A stretch of 64,000 nt of DNA from Parachryseolinea silvisoli (GCF_021190955.1 NZ_JAIOAO010000006.1:1-64000); one strand, 5' to 3'. Shown: positions 52,794-61,263, counted from the first letter of the stretch. Notes: generated by a model from the letters alone, not told the origin. Numbers and translations: made by a program.

Positions 52794-53318
52794 TTAGGGT
52801 TTGGGTTGCCGTCTCAGGATTACCGAAAGAATGATATTCACAAAAAAGCCAATGGCGATACCCTGCGCAAAATACGTTTCCACCAGCTTCCGGATATTAG
52901 TCTCGGGGAGGTCATTCAAATTACGTTCGTAGACATCTTTTCCGATCCGTTCGATGTCTTCTTTGGGGAAAGTTTTTAAGTAATCGGTCATCTGTTTGAT
53001 GTACTGGCTGACAAATTCGCCTTCCCAGCTACCGAATAGCTGCAGTCCCAACGATGATACTACCGTGGCAATAAGCACAATCAATCCGCCGCCGATCATA
53101 CCCTGCCAGAAGTACAGTACGCCGCCCTGGTAATAGTCACGGAGCTCCTTCAAATTGAAAAAGATAAAGATACCAAAGACCATGATCCGAAAATCCAGGA
53201 AGGGAGAAACCATGGCGGGGTGTCTTCCCATGTAAAACATGGCCACTAATACGGCGGAGGCCATCACTCCCGCTACGAGGCCATACCGGATTGATAGCTT
53301 TAATAAGGGCTGTTTCAT
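52794..53318 (-). CDS. DUF4199 membrane protein, first of a tandem pair
   Basis: A 174-residue paralogue of the next gene: four hydrophobic segments, a similar loop after the third (FVSQYIKQMTDYLKTFPKEDIERIGK), and a final helix (IAIGFFVNIILSVIL). Eight bases separate the two. Their adjacency suggests a local duplication and perhaps a heteromeric pair. Function unknown. Confidence 0.78.
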   Translation of the reverse strand: MKQPLLKLSIRYGLVAGVMASAVLVAMFYMGRHPAMVSPFLDFRIMVFGIFIFFNLKELRDYYQGGVLYFWQGMIGGGLIVLIATVVSSLGLQLFGSWEGEFVSQYIKQMTDYLKTFPKEDIERIGKDVYERNLNDLPETNIRKLVETYFAQGIAIGFFVNIILSVILRRQPKP

Positions 53319-53322
53319 ACGC

Positions 53323-54582
53323 TCAGTCCTCCGTCCGCTGCCGGTTGTTGTTAAATACTGCTACGACCTTTCCCGTGATTTCCTTTCCAAACCAGGGCGA
53401 GTTTTTAGCCTTCGACAGGTTGGTCCGGTCGTCCAATGTCCAGGTTTTATTCGGGTCAAACAGTGTAAGGTTGGCTTTCTCATCCACCTCAATGCGTGGT
53501 ATCTCCAGGTTGAGCAGTCTCCGGGGGTTTATCGTTACTTTTTCCAGTAATACATCCAGGTCGACTGCTTTGGAGAGGGCCACGAGGTTGGCGCCAAAGG
53601 TTTGGAGGTTGATCAAGCCGAAGTCAGCCATGTCAAATTCCAGGCTTTTGCTTTCTTCTTCGTGGGGTGTGTGCCCCGAGCACAGGACATCGATAGTACC
53701 GTCGCGAAGGCCTTTGATCAGGGCGTCGTTGTCGGCTTTCTCGCGTAGTGGCGGGTTGACTTTGTAGTTGGTATCGAAGTCTACCAATGTCGTGTCGTCG
53801 AGCAACGGCTGGTATGCTGCAATGTCGCAGCTCACCTGTAATTTCTTTTTGGCGTTGCGTATCAGATCGACCGCTTTTCCTGTCGACAGGCGTGAGAGGT
53901 GTAGACGGCCGCCCGCATAGCCTAACAGCTCGAGGCTTTTGCTCACCATAATGTCTTCGGCAATGCGCGGCATACCTTTCAATCCCAGCATGGTGCTTTG
54001 GAGGCCTTCGTGCATCTGGCCGAACATATTTAACCAAATATCTTCCGGATGGTCGATGAGGAGGCCATCAAATTTTTGCAGGTATTGCAGCGACTTCAAC
54101 AGAATGTCGGTATGCCAGATCGGCTTGAGGCCATCTGTAAAGGCTACTGCTCCAGCCTCGTGGAGGTCAATCATTTCCGTCAATTCCTCGCCCTTATTAT
54201 TGCGCGTCACAGACGCCAGGGCGTGTATTTGCACCAGGCGATTGTCGTTACCATGAGTGATGTACGCGACCTCGTTCTTTGATTGGACGGAGGGGACTGT
54301 ATTTGGCAATACGGCTATTTCGGTAAAGCCTCCGGCGGCGGCGGCTTTGGACGCCGAGTCGAGATCTTCTTTGTGTTCTAATCCGGGGTCTCCCACGAAG
54401 GTGCCGAGGTCGAACCATCCGATGGATAGCTTCATTCCTTCGGCTTTGATGACACGGTCGGCCGAGTAGTTCCTATCGCCTATTTCGACGATACGGCCAT
54501 TGTTTAGCAGTACGTTTTTTTCTTTTTTATGGAAGGATGACCGGGAATCTATAATTTCAGGAGACTGGATTAAGATTTTCAT
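53323..54582 (-). CDS. Dihydroorotase-like protein, catalytic residues lost
   Basis: A 419-residue amidohydrolase-fold protein closely related to PyrC. Segments such as KVNPPLR and GHTPHEEES show the family, and length is normal. However the metal-binding HxH of active enzymes is replaced by GTFVGDPG (around residues 58-65), the later His is Tyr in DIAAYQPL, and the catalytic Asp of the DHAPH motif is Gly in SGHTPH. It should therefore be inactive as a dihydroorotase, perhaps a structural partner of aspartate carbamoyltransferase as in some PyrC-prime proteins. Similar degenerate copies are known to me in this phylum. Operon with the BatA-type and DUF4199 genes. Confidence 0.85.
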   Translation of the reverse strand: MKILIQSPEIIDSRSSFHKKEKNVLLNNGRIVEIGDRNYSADRVIKAEGMKLSIGWFDLGTFVGDPGLEHKEDLDSASKAAAAGGFTEIAVLPNTVPSVQSKNEVAYITHGNDNRLVQIHALASVTRNNKGEELTEMIDLHEAGAVAFTDGLKPIWHTDILLKSLQYLQKFDGLLIDHPEDIWLNMFGQMHEGLQSTMLGLKGMPRIAEDIMVSKSLELLGYAGGRLHLSRLSTGKAVDLIRNAKKKLQVSCDIAAYQPLLDDTTLVDFDTNYKVNPPLREKADNDALIKGLRDGTIDVLCSGHTPHEEESKSLEFDMADFGLINLQTFGANLVALSKAVDLDVLLEKVTINPRRLLNLEIPRIEVDEKANLTLFDPNKTWTLDDRTNLSKAKNSPWFGKEITGKVVAVFNNNRQRTED

Positions 54583-54588
54583 TAATCT

Positions 54589-56589
54589 CTATTTTAGAAA
54601 GCGAATCAAGAGGATCTCCGCCAGCAGAAAGAGTAGCGCTGCCATCAACGCATACTTCCACAAAGGCGTGCCCAAATATCGTTCCTTTATTTCGTTGCTA
54701 AAAGCGTCGATAGAGGAAGCCTCGAAAATACTGACGTTTTCACCCCCTGCTGCCAGCGCTTTGACTTCCTCGCCTGTATATTGTTCCATCAGGGATTCTG
54801 CCTTGTTAACATTGAAGGCGATTAAGCCAACGGTATCCTCCTGAGCTACAATCTTATAAAATCCTTGTTCGACCGAAAAACCCGGGATGTCGAGAAAGAC
54901 GTTGTCTCCGACGACCCGCTGTCCGGGAATCACCTCTTCTTTTCCCACCAGGCGCACGGGCACGTCGCGGGGAAGGCTATCAAGCCGTAGGGGGATAAAG
55001 GTCTCGTTCAACGAGTAATATAATTTGCCTTCCTGTTTTTTGCTGCTGGCGGCCAGGCGATACATGACGGGAACGAACAGCGCATGTTGGTGAAAGTCTG
55101 TATGATCCTGGTCGAGGCTACTCGCCAGCATGTACAGTTTACCACCCTGATCAAACATAGATAAAAAGGGCTGGTCATTTTTGAATCGCAGAATGGCTGA
55201 CCGATCGCTCCCCCACTCCCAGACCCGGCTCGCTTTGGGCATGGCCAGTGATACGGATTTTTCTTCAAACACGTTTTCAAAAAAGGGATTCGAAAAGTCC
55301 GGACGGTCCAGCTCGACCATTGCTTCCTGCGGAACGGTCTTCAGCGCGGGCAATGCCAGCGCGTTTTTCCATCCTTCCACTTGCGGTTGCGCTCCGGGGG
55401 CAATCAGCACCGTTCCTCCGTTTTGTAGATGGCTGCGCACGGCGCCGGCCAGCGAGGGCTCGATGTTGTTGAGCCCGTTCATGACTACGAGGTCTGCCTG
55501 TTCCAACTCGTTGTAATTGAAATTGCCTACTGCAAATCCTTTATACGCAAATACTTGCTGATTGCCATATACCTTCTGAACCGCCTCGGAAGCTGTCATG
55601 CTTTTAACTTCCACCACCCGGATCTTGTCGGCAAAGTTTAAGGCCAGGTTAAAGGTATTATCAAAGGTTACCGGGAAGTCGTTGAAGCTAATGACAGCGT
55701 TGTGAAGTCCCGACAATCCTGTCGCCAGGTCGAAATTGATCTCTGTTATGCCTCCGGCCGGGATGCTCACGGTGGCGGCGCCTGTCTGGACGTTGTTTAC
55801 CAGCAGCTTGACGTTGACCTGATCGGCCTCTCGCGCACCGTCGTTGCGCACGTTTACTTGCAGCACATTTTTCTCGCCACTGGCAGCAAACGGATTCTCG
55901 AGGTATGCCGAATCAACAAAGATATTTGACATGGGTTGAAAACGAATGGGCACCAGATGCCAGCGGGCGGCGGAATCGAGCGTGTGGTCAAGCTTCCCGG
56001 CTGTTGATTTCTGAAAGTCCGCGATCCAGAACACCTCCTGGCTTTGTCCGGACGTTGCATCTTGTGTGATTCTATCGGTCACCTCTTGCATGGATCGTGT
56101 TACGGGTGACAGTCGAAGCTGCGTCAGCAGGTCCTGAATCTCGGCACCGGTCTTAAAGGTATTTGAAAATGGTGCAAAATCGTTGGTTATGAGCTTATAG
56201 CGCGTGTCGGGGGGAAACATGGAGACGATGCTCCGGGCCATCTGGGCTGCGGCGTCCAGGCCGCGGGTTTTGTCTTCGAGGCGGGCGGACATGCTTTGCG
56301 AGTTATCGAGGTAGACCACAATGGCCCGGCTATTGGCCAATTGGTCTTTGGCCGGAATGATGGGCTGGCAGAATGTGACGACCAGGAAGAGCAGGAACAA
56401 CAATCGTGCTACCAGGATGAGATAGTGCTTCAGTCTACGGCGCGCGGTAGAGGCTTCCTTTACCTGGCGCAGGAACCGTGTATTGGAAAAATATATACGG
56501 GTTGCCCTGCGGAAGTTAAAGAGATGGATGATGATGGGTACAGCAAGTACACCCAATGCCCACAAAAACGAAGGATACAGCAAATTCAT
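54589..56589 (-). CDS. BatA-type membrane protein with von Willebrand A-like region
   Basis: A 666-residue inner-membrane protein. It begins with the Bacteroidota BatA (aerotolerance N-terminal) domain (MNLLYPSFLWALGVLAVPIIIHLFNFRR), followed by a transmembrane segment (about 57-76) and a vWA-like domain with the DxSxS-type metal site in VVYLDNSQSM. The rest is beta-rich, and a final hydrophobic segment (about 640-660) ends the protein. The family is linked to stress tolerance in Bacteroides, without a known activity. I use the ATG at 56589. First gene of the run down to the SPOR/OmpA gene. Confidence 0.85.
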   Translation of the reverse strand: MNLLYPSFLWALGVLAVPIIIHLFNFRRATRIYFSNTRFLRQVKEASTARRRLKHYLILVARLLFLLFLVVTFCQPIIPAKDQLANSRAIVVYLDNSQSMSARLEDKTRGLDAAAQMARSIVSMFPPDTRYKLITNDFAPFSNTFKTGAEIQDLLTQLRLSPVTRSMQEVTDRITQDATSGQSQEVFWIADFQKSTAGKLDHTLDSAARWHLVPIRFQPMSNIFVDSAYLENPFAASGEKNVLQVNVRNDGAREADQVNVKLLVNNVQTGAATVSIPAGGITEINFDLATGLSGLHNAVISFNDFPVTFDNTFNLALNFADKIRVVEVKSMTASEAVQKVYGNQQVFAYKGFAVGNFNYNELEQADLVVMNGLNNIEPSLAGAVRSHLQNGGTVLIAPGAQPQVEGWKNALALPALKTVPQEAMVELDRPDFSNPFFENVFEEKSVSLAMPKASRVWEWGSDRSAILRFKNDQPFLSMFDQGGKLYMLASSLDQDHTDFHQHALFVPVMYRLAASSKKQEGKLYYSLNETFIPLRLDSLPRDVPVRLVGKEEVIPGQRVVGDNVFLDIPGFSVEQGFYKIVAQEDTVGLIAFNVNKAESLMEQYTGEEVKALAAGGENVSIFEASSIDAFSNEIKERYLGTPLWKYALMAALLFLLAEILLIRFLK

Positions 56590-56693
56590 CCCCGCAATGT
56601 ACAATTTTCGATGAACCCGTTGTAGGACGATTGGTCTCAAAAACTAAATCGGGAGACTGAACGGTGGGCAACTGGTGGTGGACGGCGCAAAAA

Positions 56694-56719
56694 AAGCCTG
56701 GCGTTTTAGGGCCAGGCTT
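56694..56719 (-). terminator. Terminator of the ssb gene
   Basis: AAGCCTGGC (56694-56702) pairs perfectly with GCCAGGCTT (56711-56719); on the minus strand a run of T follows. It ends the ssb transcript coming from the right. Confidence 0.88.
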
Positions 56720-56767
56720 CGGGTTAACCGCTAACGAAGTAACATCTTGCTTGCTTTTTCCGCTTGC

Positions 56768-57109
56768 TCACTTTCTCTTGCTGCCGAGCATGACCATGTC
56801 GTTTACGGTGATCTCGGTGATATAGCGTTTCTCTCCCTGAGCGTTATCGTACGCGCGGTGCATGAGCTTGCCCTCGATGGCAATCTCATTTCCTTTCTTC
56901 ACATGCTCGCCTACTACTTCTGCCAACTTTCCCCAAAACACAAGGTTGTGCCATTGCGTCTCTTCAATCTTTTCCCCTTTTTGATTTTTATAGGAGCTAT
57001 TGGTTGCCATTGAACAGGAGGCCTTAACTCTTCCGCTGTCAAAGGTTTTTACTTCGGGAGCTGATCCTACATTTCCGATCAGTTGTACGCTGTTTCTTAA
57101 GTTTCTCAT
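56768..57109 (-). CDS. Single-stranded DNA-binding protein lacking the acidic tail
   Basis: A 113-residue OB-fold protein. It begins RNLRNSVQLIGNVGSAPEVK, with TQWHNLVFWGKLAEVV in the core and ends at LGSKRK. Housekeeping SSB proteins continue with a flexible linker and a C-terminal DDDIPF-like tip that recruits partners; this one stops right after the OB fold with a basic end. It is therefore more like the accessory SSBs of plasmids, conjugative elements or competence systems. Divergent from the Zn-finger gene across a spacer with phased CGTTT repeats. Confidence 0.85.
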   Translation of the reverse strand: MRNLRNSVQLIGNVGSAPEVKTFDSGRVKASCSMATNSSYKNQKGEKIEETQWHNLVFWGKLAEVVGEHVKKGNEIAIEGKLMHRAYDNAQGEKRYITEITVNDMVMLGSKRK

Positions 57110-57208
57110 AGCTATATGTATTTATTTTATTGATTACTGATTGCTTTTGCGTTGGATCAAAATTGGTGGAAGAAAAGTGCCATAATCGTATGATAAACGC
57201 TTATATTC

Positions 57209-57240
57209 GTTTACATTCGTTTGTAGCCGTTTGTAAACGG
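57209..57240. repeat. Phased CGTTT repeats and palindrome in a divergent spacer
   Basis: CGTTT recurs at 57209, 57219 and 57229, exactly one helical turn apart, and the third copy is part of the palindrome CCGTTTGTAAACGG (57227-57240). The repeats lie between divergent start codons at 57109 and 57258, where a shared regulator could bind. Confidence 0.55.
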
Positions 57241-57257
57241 ATTGTTTGTGATTCTAT

Positions 57258-57632
57258 ATGATGTCTGAAAGCTTAACTAAGTCCTGCGCGGAGTGCGGGA
57301 CGGCCATAAGGGGCCGCATTGATAAGAAGTTTTGTTCTGATCATTGTCGCAGTGCGCACAATAACCGGTTGAACAGTGACGACACGAACTACATGCGCAA
57401 CGTGAACAATATCCTACGCAAGAACCGGCGTATTCTCATGGACTTGAATCCGGATGGTAAGAATAGGGTTGGCCGGGAGAAACTCGTCGGTCGCGGATTT
57501 GACTTCAAGTATTTCACGAGTTTGTATACTACGAAGGAGGGATCGCAGTACATCTATTGCTACGAGCAGGGCTACCTGCAGATTGAAAATGGTTATTACT
57601 TATTGGTGGTAAAGAAGGAATTTTTGGGGTAA
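57258..57632 (+). CDS. Zinc-finger-like hypothetical protein
   Basis: A 124-residue protein with four cysteine/histidine-type ligands in a short treble-clef-like N-terminus: CAECGTAIRG (Cys10, Cys13) and FCSDHCRSAHNN (Cys26, Cys30). It then continues with a basic helical part (NVNNILRKNRRILMDLN) and a C-terminal beta-rich part (YFTSLYTTKEGSQYIYCYEQGYLQIENGYYLLVV). No domain I can name with confidence; similar zinc-ribbon orphans occur in Bacteroidota. Divergent partner of the SSB gene. Nucleic-acid binding is a guess. Confidence 0.75.
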   Translation: MMSESLTKSCAECGTAIRGRIDKKFCSDHCRSAHNNRLNSDDTNYMRNVNNILRKNRRILMDLNPDGKNRVGREKLVGRGFDFKYFTSLYTTKEGSQYIYCYEQGYLQIENGYYLLVVKKEFLG

Positions 57633-58147
57633 TACCGGAGTGGCTGGTTATTGGCTAGCAAGCGCCAGATACCGGTCTGCCTATGCCCTGAGAAAATATA
57701 CTATACAACTGAACCGCAACTGGTCAGTCCAGACATCAACCCATATCCTTTATCGGTCTATTCTACGAAAAACTGTTACCTTTTTCGTTAAACACTTGTC
57801 CCTTATCAAAAATAGTCTTTACTTTAATAAGGCTCAAAGTCTACCCAGTCTGGTTTCCTGATGTCCTCTATCCTACAGGTTGTCGGATGGTAAAAGCATT
57901 AGACTTAGCTATAAGCATGGTTCGAAGGCCTACCCTTACCAGTTGTATGTACTTCCTTTCGTTATTGAAAGGAGGCGGCTGGTTCCATGGTATCAGTTTA
58001 CGAAACTTATTTCACTCCCTTGTCTTTCCTTGTCGCGCAAGTCCACCGTGGCAGGCATACGCGCGCACGATAGCCCGGGGGTCGGTACACTTATTGCAAC
58101 GGCCGACGCAACTTTCTCCTGAACCCTTACCCTATTAATTTCTACAT
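57633..58147. other. 515-base stretch without a supported gene
   Basis: The short frames here have no family resemblance and no lipobox, signal peptide or start context, so I call none of them genes. Motif searches by eye find no RNase P, tmRNA, SRP RNA or tRNA. It might hold a non-coding RNA or the decayed remains of an insertion. Nothing more can be supported. Confidence 0.5.
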
Positions 58148-58717
58148 ATGGCAACAACTAAACAATCTAAACTAAAATTCCTCGCCGGGGAGACCTGGAA
58201 GGAATTGAAACTGAAGAAAGGCACAACCACCAAGCGATACGCGGTATCGGACAAAGGACGGATTGTAAGCTTTAAATCTGAGCTGGAAGATGGCTATATC
58301 CTGAAGCCGCGCTTAACGCAAGGTTACCCGAGCATTACTATAGGCCGGGAGGATACTCGCCAGAATTACTACATTCACCGGCTTGTAGCGGAATATTTCT
58401 GCAAGCAGGGCGGTGCAAAGCAGACCTTCGTAATTCATGTCGATCACAAGAAGGAAAATAACAAAGCTTCTAACCTCAAATGGGTGAAGCATGAAGATCA
58501 GATCGAACATGCCAAAAAGGATCCCAATGTATTACTGCGTATGAATCCGGAAGAAGGCCCGAAACTTACGGCCGACAAGGTGAAGCAGATCAAGGTTGCG
58601 CTTTTCAAGTCAAAGAAACAACCCACCCTGAAGGCGCTCGCCAAGAAGTTCCGTGTTTCTGATATGCAGATTCATCGTATCAAGATTGGAGAGAACTGGG
58701 GCCACGTCAAGGTTTAA
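58148..58717 (+). CDS. NUMOD4-HNH endonuclease-like protein with C-terminal HTH
   Basis: A 189-residue protein. Residues 14-45 resemble NUMOD4 (GETWKELKLKKG, then YAVSDKGRIVSFK); residues 92-120 carry an HNH_3 motif (VIHVDHKKENNKASNLKWVK, with the His-Asp-His and Asn residues present); the last 50 residues (ADKVKQIKVALFKSKKQPTLKALAKKFRVSDMQIHRIK) look like a helix-turn-helix. This is the layout of phage-type homing endonucleases, but the gene stands alone with its own strong terminator. Activity is undemonstrated. Start ATG at 58148. Confidence 0.82.
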   Translation: MATTKQSKLKFLAGETWKELKLKKGTTTKRYAVSDKGRIVSFKSELEDGYILKPRLTQGYPSITIGREDTRQNYYIHRLVAEYFCKQGGAKQTFVIHVDHKKENNKASNLKWVKHEDQIEHAKKDPNVLLRMNPEEGPKLTADKVKQIKVALFKSKKQPTLKALAKKFRVSDMQIHRIKIGENWGHVKV

Positions 58718-58727
58718 GGCCCGGGGG

Positions 58728-58762
58728 CCTGAAGTTTAAGGTATTGATCCTTAAACTTCAGG
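58728..58762 (+). terminator. Terminator of the HNH gene
   Basis: A perfect 14-base stem (58728-58741 with 58749-58762) around a seven-base loop, followed by TTTCTTCC. One of the longest stems in the window. Confidence 0.88.
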
Positions 58763-58952
58763 TTTCTTCCCCACTGCCCTGTTACTCGTCAGCCATTTCC
58801 CCACCACTGGCTCACCTGCGCCAAAACAGTACTCCCTAACGTTCAGCAGCCATTCTGACCTGGGTCAAATCCCCCGGCAGAAATTCGTTCCCCATTTTTT
58901 TGTTTCGTATTAAATCCGATACTTGTAGTAGTACTGAAGTAATCATAACCTT

Positions 58953-59852
58953 ATGGAAAAAATCTATCTCGGTGATGCCGGCCCCAAAGTTTCTCCTGCC
59001 GTCTATGGCTTTTACCGATGGCACGACGACGCTGCTACTGAATCTGTGTCTATGGAAAAGATCGTCGGCCTGTGTCTGGAACTGGGTATTAATACATTCG
59101 ATCACGCCGATACGTACGGTTCATCTCGTTGCGAGGAGATGTTTGGCCAGTTGATTCGCAAGAAGTCTTTTAAGCGCGAAGACCTGGTGTTGTTTACAAA
59201 ATGTGGCCTGCGTGTGCCTGGTCCGGACCAGCCGGAGGTACGCGTGAAACATTACAACACATCGGCGCAGCATATTCAGCGAAGCGTCGAAAATTCGCTA
59301 CGCCGGCTCAATACAGATTATATTGATATTTTCCTGCTCGACCACCTGGACCCTATTTCCAATCTGGAGGAGACGGCGATTGCCCTGGAACAACTTCTAA
59401 AGTCGGGAAAGGCGCGTAGCATTGGAGTGGCAAACTTCTCTGTGTTCCAACATCAATTACTGGCGTCCTATATGCATACGCCAATCGTGACCCACCACCT
59501 GGAGCTGAACTTATTGAATACCTCGGCGCTGGACAACGGCCAGGTCGACTACATCAAGCAACGGTATATGCGTCCCCTGGCGTCGGCACCCGTAGCTAGC
59601 GGCCAGATCGTGAGCGGCACGGATGAACGTGCGGTGCGTGTGCGGAAGAAGCTGCAAGAGTTTGCGCAGAAGTATAATGTCGACCTTGAGTCTGTCGCTG
59701 CGGCCTGGCTGATCAAGTTGGGTGCGTTACCGCTGATTGGTACAAAAGAAGAACAGCGTATTCGCAATATTGCCGATGCCTTTAATATTAACCTCGACCA
59801 TCAGGATTGGTACGAGCTGTATATCGCCTCACGCGGCGAAATGCCCGGCTAG
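58953..59852 (+). CDS. Aldo/keto reductase (YdhF-like)
   Basis: A 299-residue NADPH-dependent oxidoreductase with the AKR (beta/alpha)8 barrel. The tetrad is visible as Asp in FDHADTYG (Asp47-Tyr area), the active-site tyrosine in the same segment, Lys in LFTKCG and His in FLLDHLDP. The C-terminal LIGTKEEQRI segment is the coenzyme-binding loop. YdhF-type members reduce ketones or aldehydes; the natural substrate here is unknown. Stand-alone gene after the HNH region. Confidence 0.93.
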   Translation: MEKIYLGDAGPKVSPAVYGFYRWHDDAATESVSMEKIVGLCLELGINTFDHADTYGSSRCEEMFGQLIRKKSFKREDLVLFTKCGLRVPGPDQPEVRVKHYNTSAQHIQRSVENSLRRLNTDYIDIFLLDHLDPISNLEETAIALEQLLKSGKARSIGVANFSVFQHQLLASYMHTPIVTHHLELNLLNTSALDNGQVDYIKQRYMRPLASAPVASGQIVSGTDERAVRVRKKLQEFAQKYNVDLESVAAAWLIKLGALPLIGTKEEQRIRNIADAFNINLDHQDWYELYIASRGEMPG

Positions 59853-59964
59853 TCTTCCGACTACACCCGAGTTAGCCGGGTGTCAGGATGAAACAGAAGA
59901 ATTTGTCGCCAGCCGGAATAACTTTCTTCCGGCTGGCCCGTGAAAGGTGTTAAAGCATTACACC

Positions 59965-60663
59965 ATGACGAACCTGTTTCATCGCCTGAAAGAACATAAC
60001 CGACTTTCTATTCTCTTTATTTTCTCGCTCACCACCATTTTGTGCGTATCCCTGGTGGCTCTTCGCGTGCAATACACTACCCGTATTACATTCGTGTTCC
60101 TGGTCTGGAATATTTTCCTGGCCCTTATTCCTTATATTATCAGCACCCTGCTGGTATTATACCACCACCGTCTGGGTACTTTTAGCTTTCTGTTGTTATT
60201 CGCAACCTGGCTGGCGTTCTTACCCAATGCGCCCTATATCCTGACTGATCTATTTCACCTTAGACCGCGCCCGGGTGTGCCGTATTGGTACGACCTGGCT
60301 TTGATCCTTTTCTTTGCCTGGAATGGTTTGATGCTCGGTTATGCTTCGATTATGGATATACAGTCCGTTTTTGCCACACGCTTCCGTCCCTGGATAGGGT
60401 GGTGTGTCGCTGTCGGTACATTGCTGTTATCGGGCTTTGGAATTTACCTGGGGCGTTACCTGCGTTGGAACAGCTGGGACATTATATCTTCTCCTACACC
60501 ACTGCTGCGTGACATTGCACAACGTATACTGCATCCCTTCGAGCATCCGCACACGTACGGCGTTACGATTATCTTCGCGGCCTTCCTGGTGCTGGGCTAC
60601 GTGCTGCTGGTTCAATTTGCACAGGTGTATGCACGGAAATCTGCGTCGCATCCGAACAATTAA
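59965..60663 (+). CDS. DUF1361 membrane protein
   Basis: A 232-residue inner-membrane protein with about six hydrophobic segments (starting near residues 14, 40, 62, 110, 145 and 205). The segments FVFLVWNIFLALIPYIIS and FLPNAPYILTDLFHL are typical of DUF1361. Function unknown. I start at the ATG at 59965 (MTNLFHRLK); an in-frame start six codons earlier is possible. Convergent with the Hsp20-like gene across a shared terminator. Confidence 0.87.
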   Translation: MTNLFHRLKEHNRLSILFIFSLTTILCVSLVALRVQYTTRITFVFLVWNIFLALIPYIISTLLVLYHHRLGTFSFLLLFATWLAFLPNAPYILTDLFHLRPRPGVPYWYDLALILFFAWNGLMLGYASIMDIQSVFATRFRPWIGWCVAVGTLLLSGFGIYLGRYLRWNSWDIISSPTPLLRDIAQRILHPFEHPHTYGVTIIFAAFLVLGYVLLVQFAQVYARKSASHPNN

Positions 60664-60665
60664 CT

Positions 60666-60696
60666 AAAACGCCCCGGAATAAAGCCGGGGCGTTTT
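60666..60696. terminator. Bidirectional terminator
   Basis: AAAACGCCCCGG (60666-60677) pairs with CCGGGGCGTTTT (60685-60696), with T- or A-runs on both sides, serving the DUF1361 and Hsp20-like genes. Confidence 0.88.
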
Positions 60697-60703
60697 TAAT
60701 GCT

Positions 60704-61084
60704 CTACTCTTCGTCCATTGTCAGCTTTTTGTGATACCCGTTGGAAAGCTCATTGAAGGGCATGTGCACTACAAGCTCCTGGCCTTCGTGTTCGGCCCGG
60801 ATACCACTGACGTCAACAAAATACGGGATCGTTTTGCTATACACTACCTGGGGCATTTGTACGACTTTCTCCCGCACGGTGATGGGAATGAGGTAAAATA
60901 CCGATAGCGTATTGTTATGAACCTCCGCCTGCAGTACTTCCTTTTCCATACCGGGCACTCGCACGTGAAGCTCGCGTCCGTCTGCTTGTTGATGGACGGT
61001 CAGGCTTGGTTCGCTGATGCCTCCGTTTATAGTATTCAGAACATCTACCGACGTTAACAGGTCCTGGAAATTGTTCTTTTTCAT
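60704..61084 (-). CDS. Hsp20-like (alpha-crystallin domain) protein, divergent
   Basis: A 126-residue protein with the approximate layout of small heat-shock proteins: an N-terminal arm and a central alpha-crystallin-like domain (about 30-110, with ELHVRVPGMEKEVLQAEVHNNTLSV). The usual AxxxGVL motif is replaced by AEHEGQELVV, and the C-terminal IxI tail is missing, so it is a divergent member. A clear AAGGAG ribosome-binding site lies 9 bases before the ATG. Function as a chaperone is only suggested. Confidence 0.68.
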   Translation of the reverse strand: MKKNNFQDLLTSVDVLNTINGGISEPSLTVHQQADGRELHVRVPGMEKEVLQAEVHNNTLSVFYLIPITVREKVVQMPQVVYSKTIPYFVDVSGIRAEHEGQELVVHMPFNELSNGYHKKLTMDEE

Positions 61085-61093
61085 AATTCATTT

Positions 61094-61099
61094 CTCCTT
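61094..61099 (-). promoter_or_regulatory. Strong ribosome-binding site of the Hsp20-like gene
   Basis: AAGGAG (61094-61099 on the minus strand) precedes the ATG by nine bases. Such a canonical site is unusual in this phylum and helps fix the start. Confidence 0.6.
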
Positions 61100-61244
61100 C
61101 TGCGGAGGGAAGAGTCAATCGGTGTACCAACACGTTTTTTTACGCCATCGGGACAGCCGCATGACAATCCAGCCAGAAAGAATATGCCACAAAGAGGTTG
61201 GAATCGATGATTATTAAACAAGTTCCCGACTGGGATAAAAAAAA

Positions 61245-61263
61245 GCCTGCCTTTTAGGCAGGC
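61245..61263 (-). terminator. Terminator of the GH30 gene
   Basis: GCCTGCC (61245-61251) pairs with GGCAGGC (61257-61263); on the minus strand a long T-run follows (61244 leftward). Confidence 0.85.

Noticed and set aside
57640-58138. Three short frames in the 515-base gap
   Set aside because: No recognisable domain, overlapping each other in different frames, and amino-acid composition unlike real genes.
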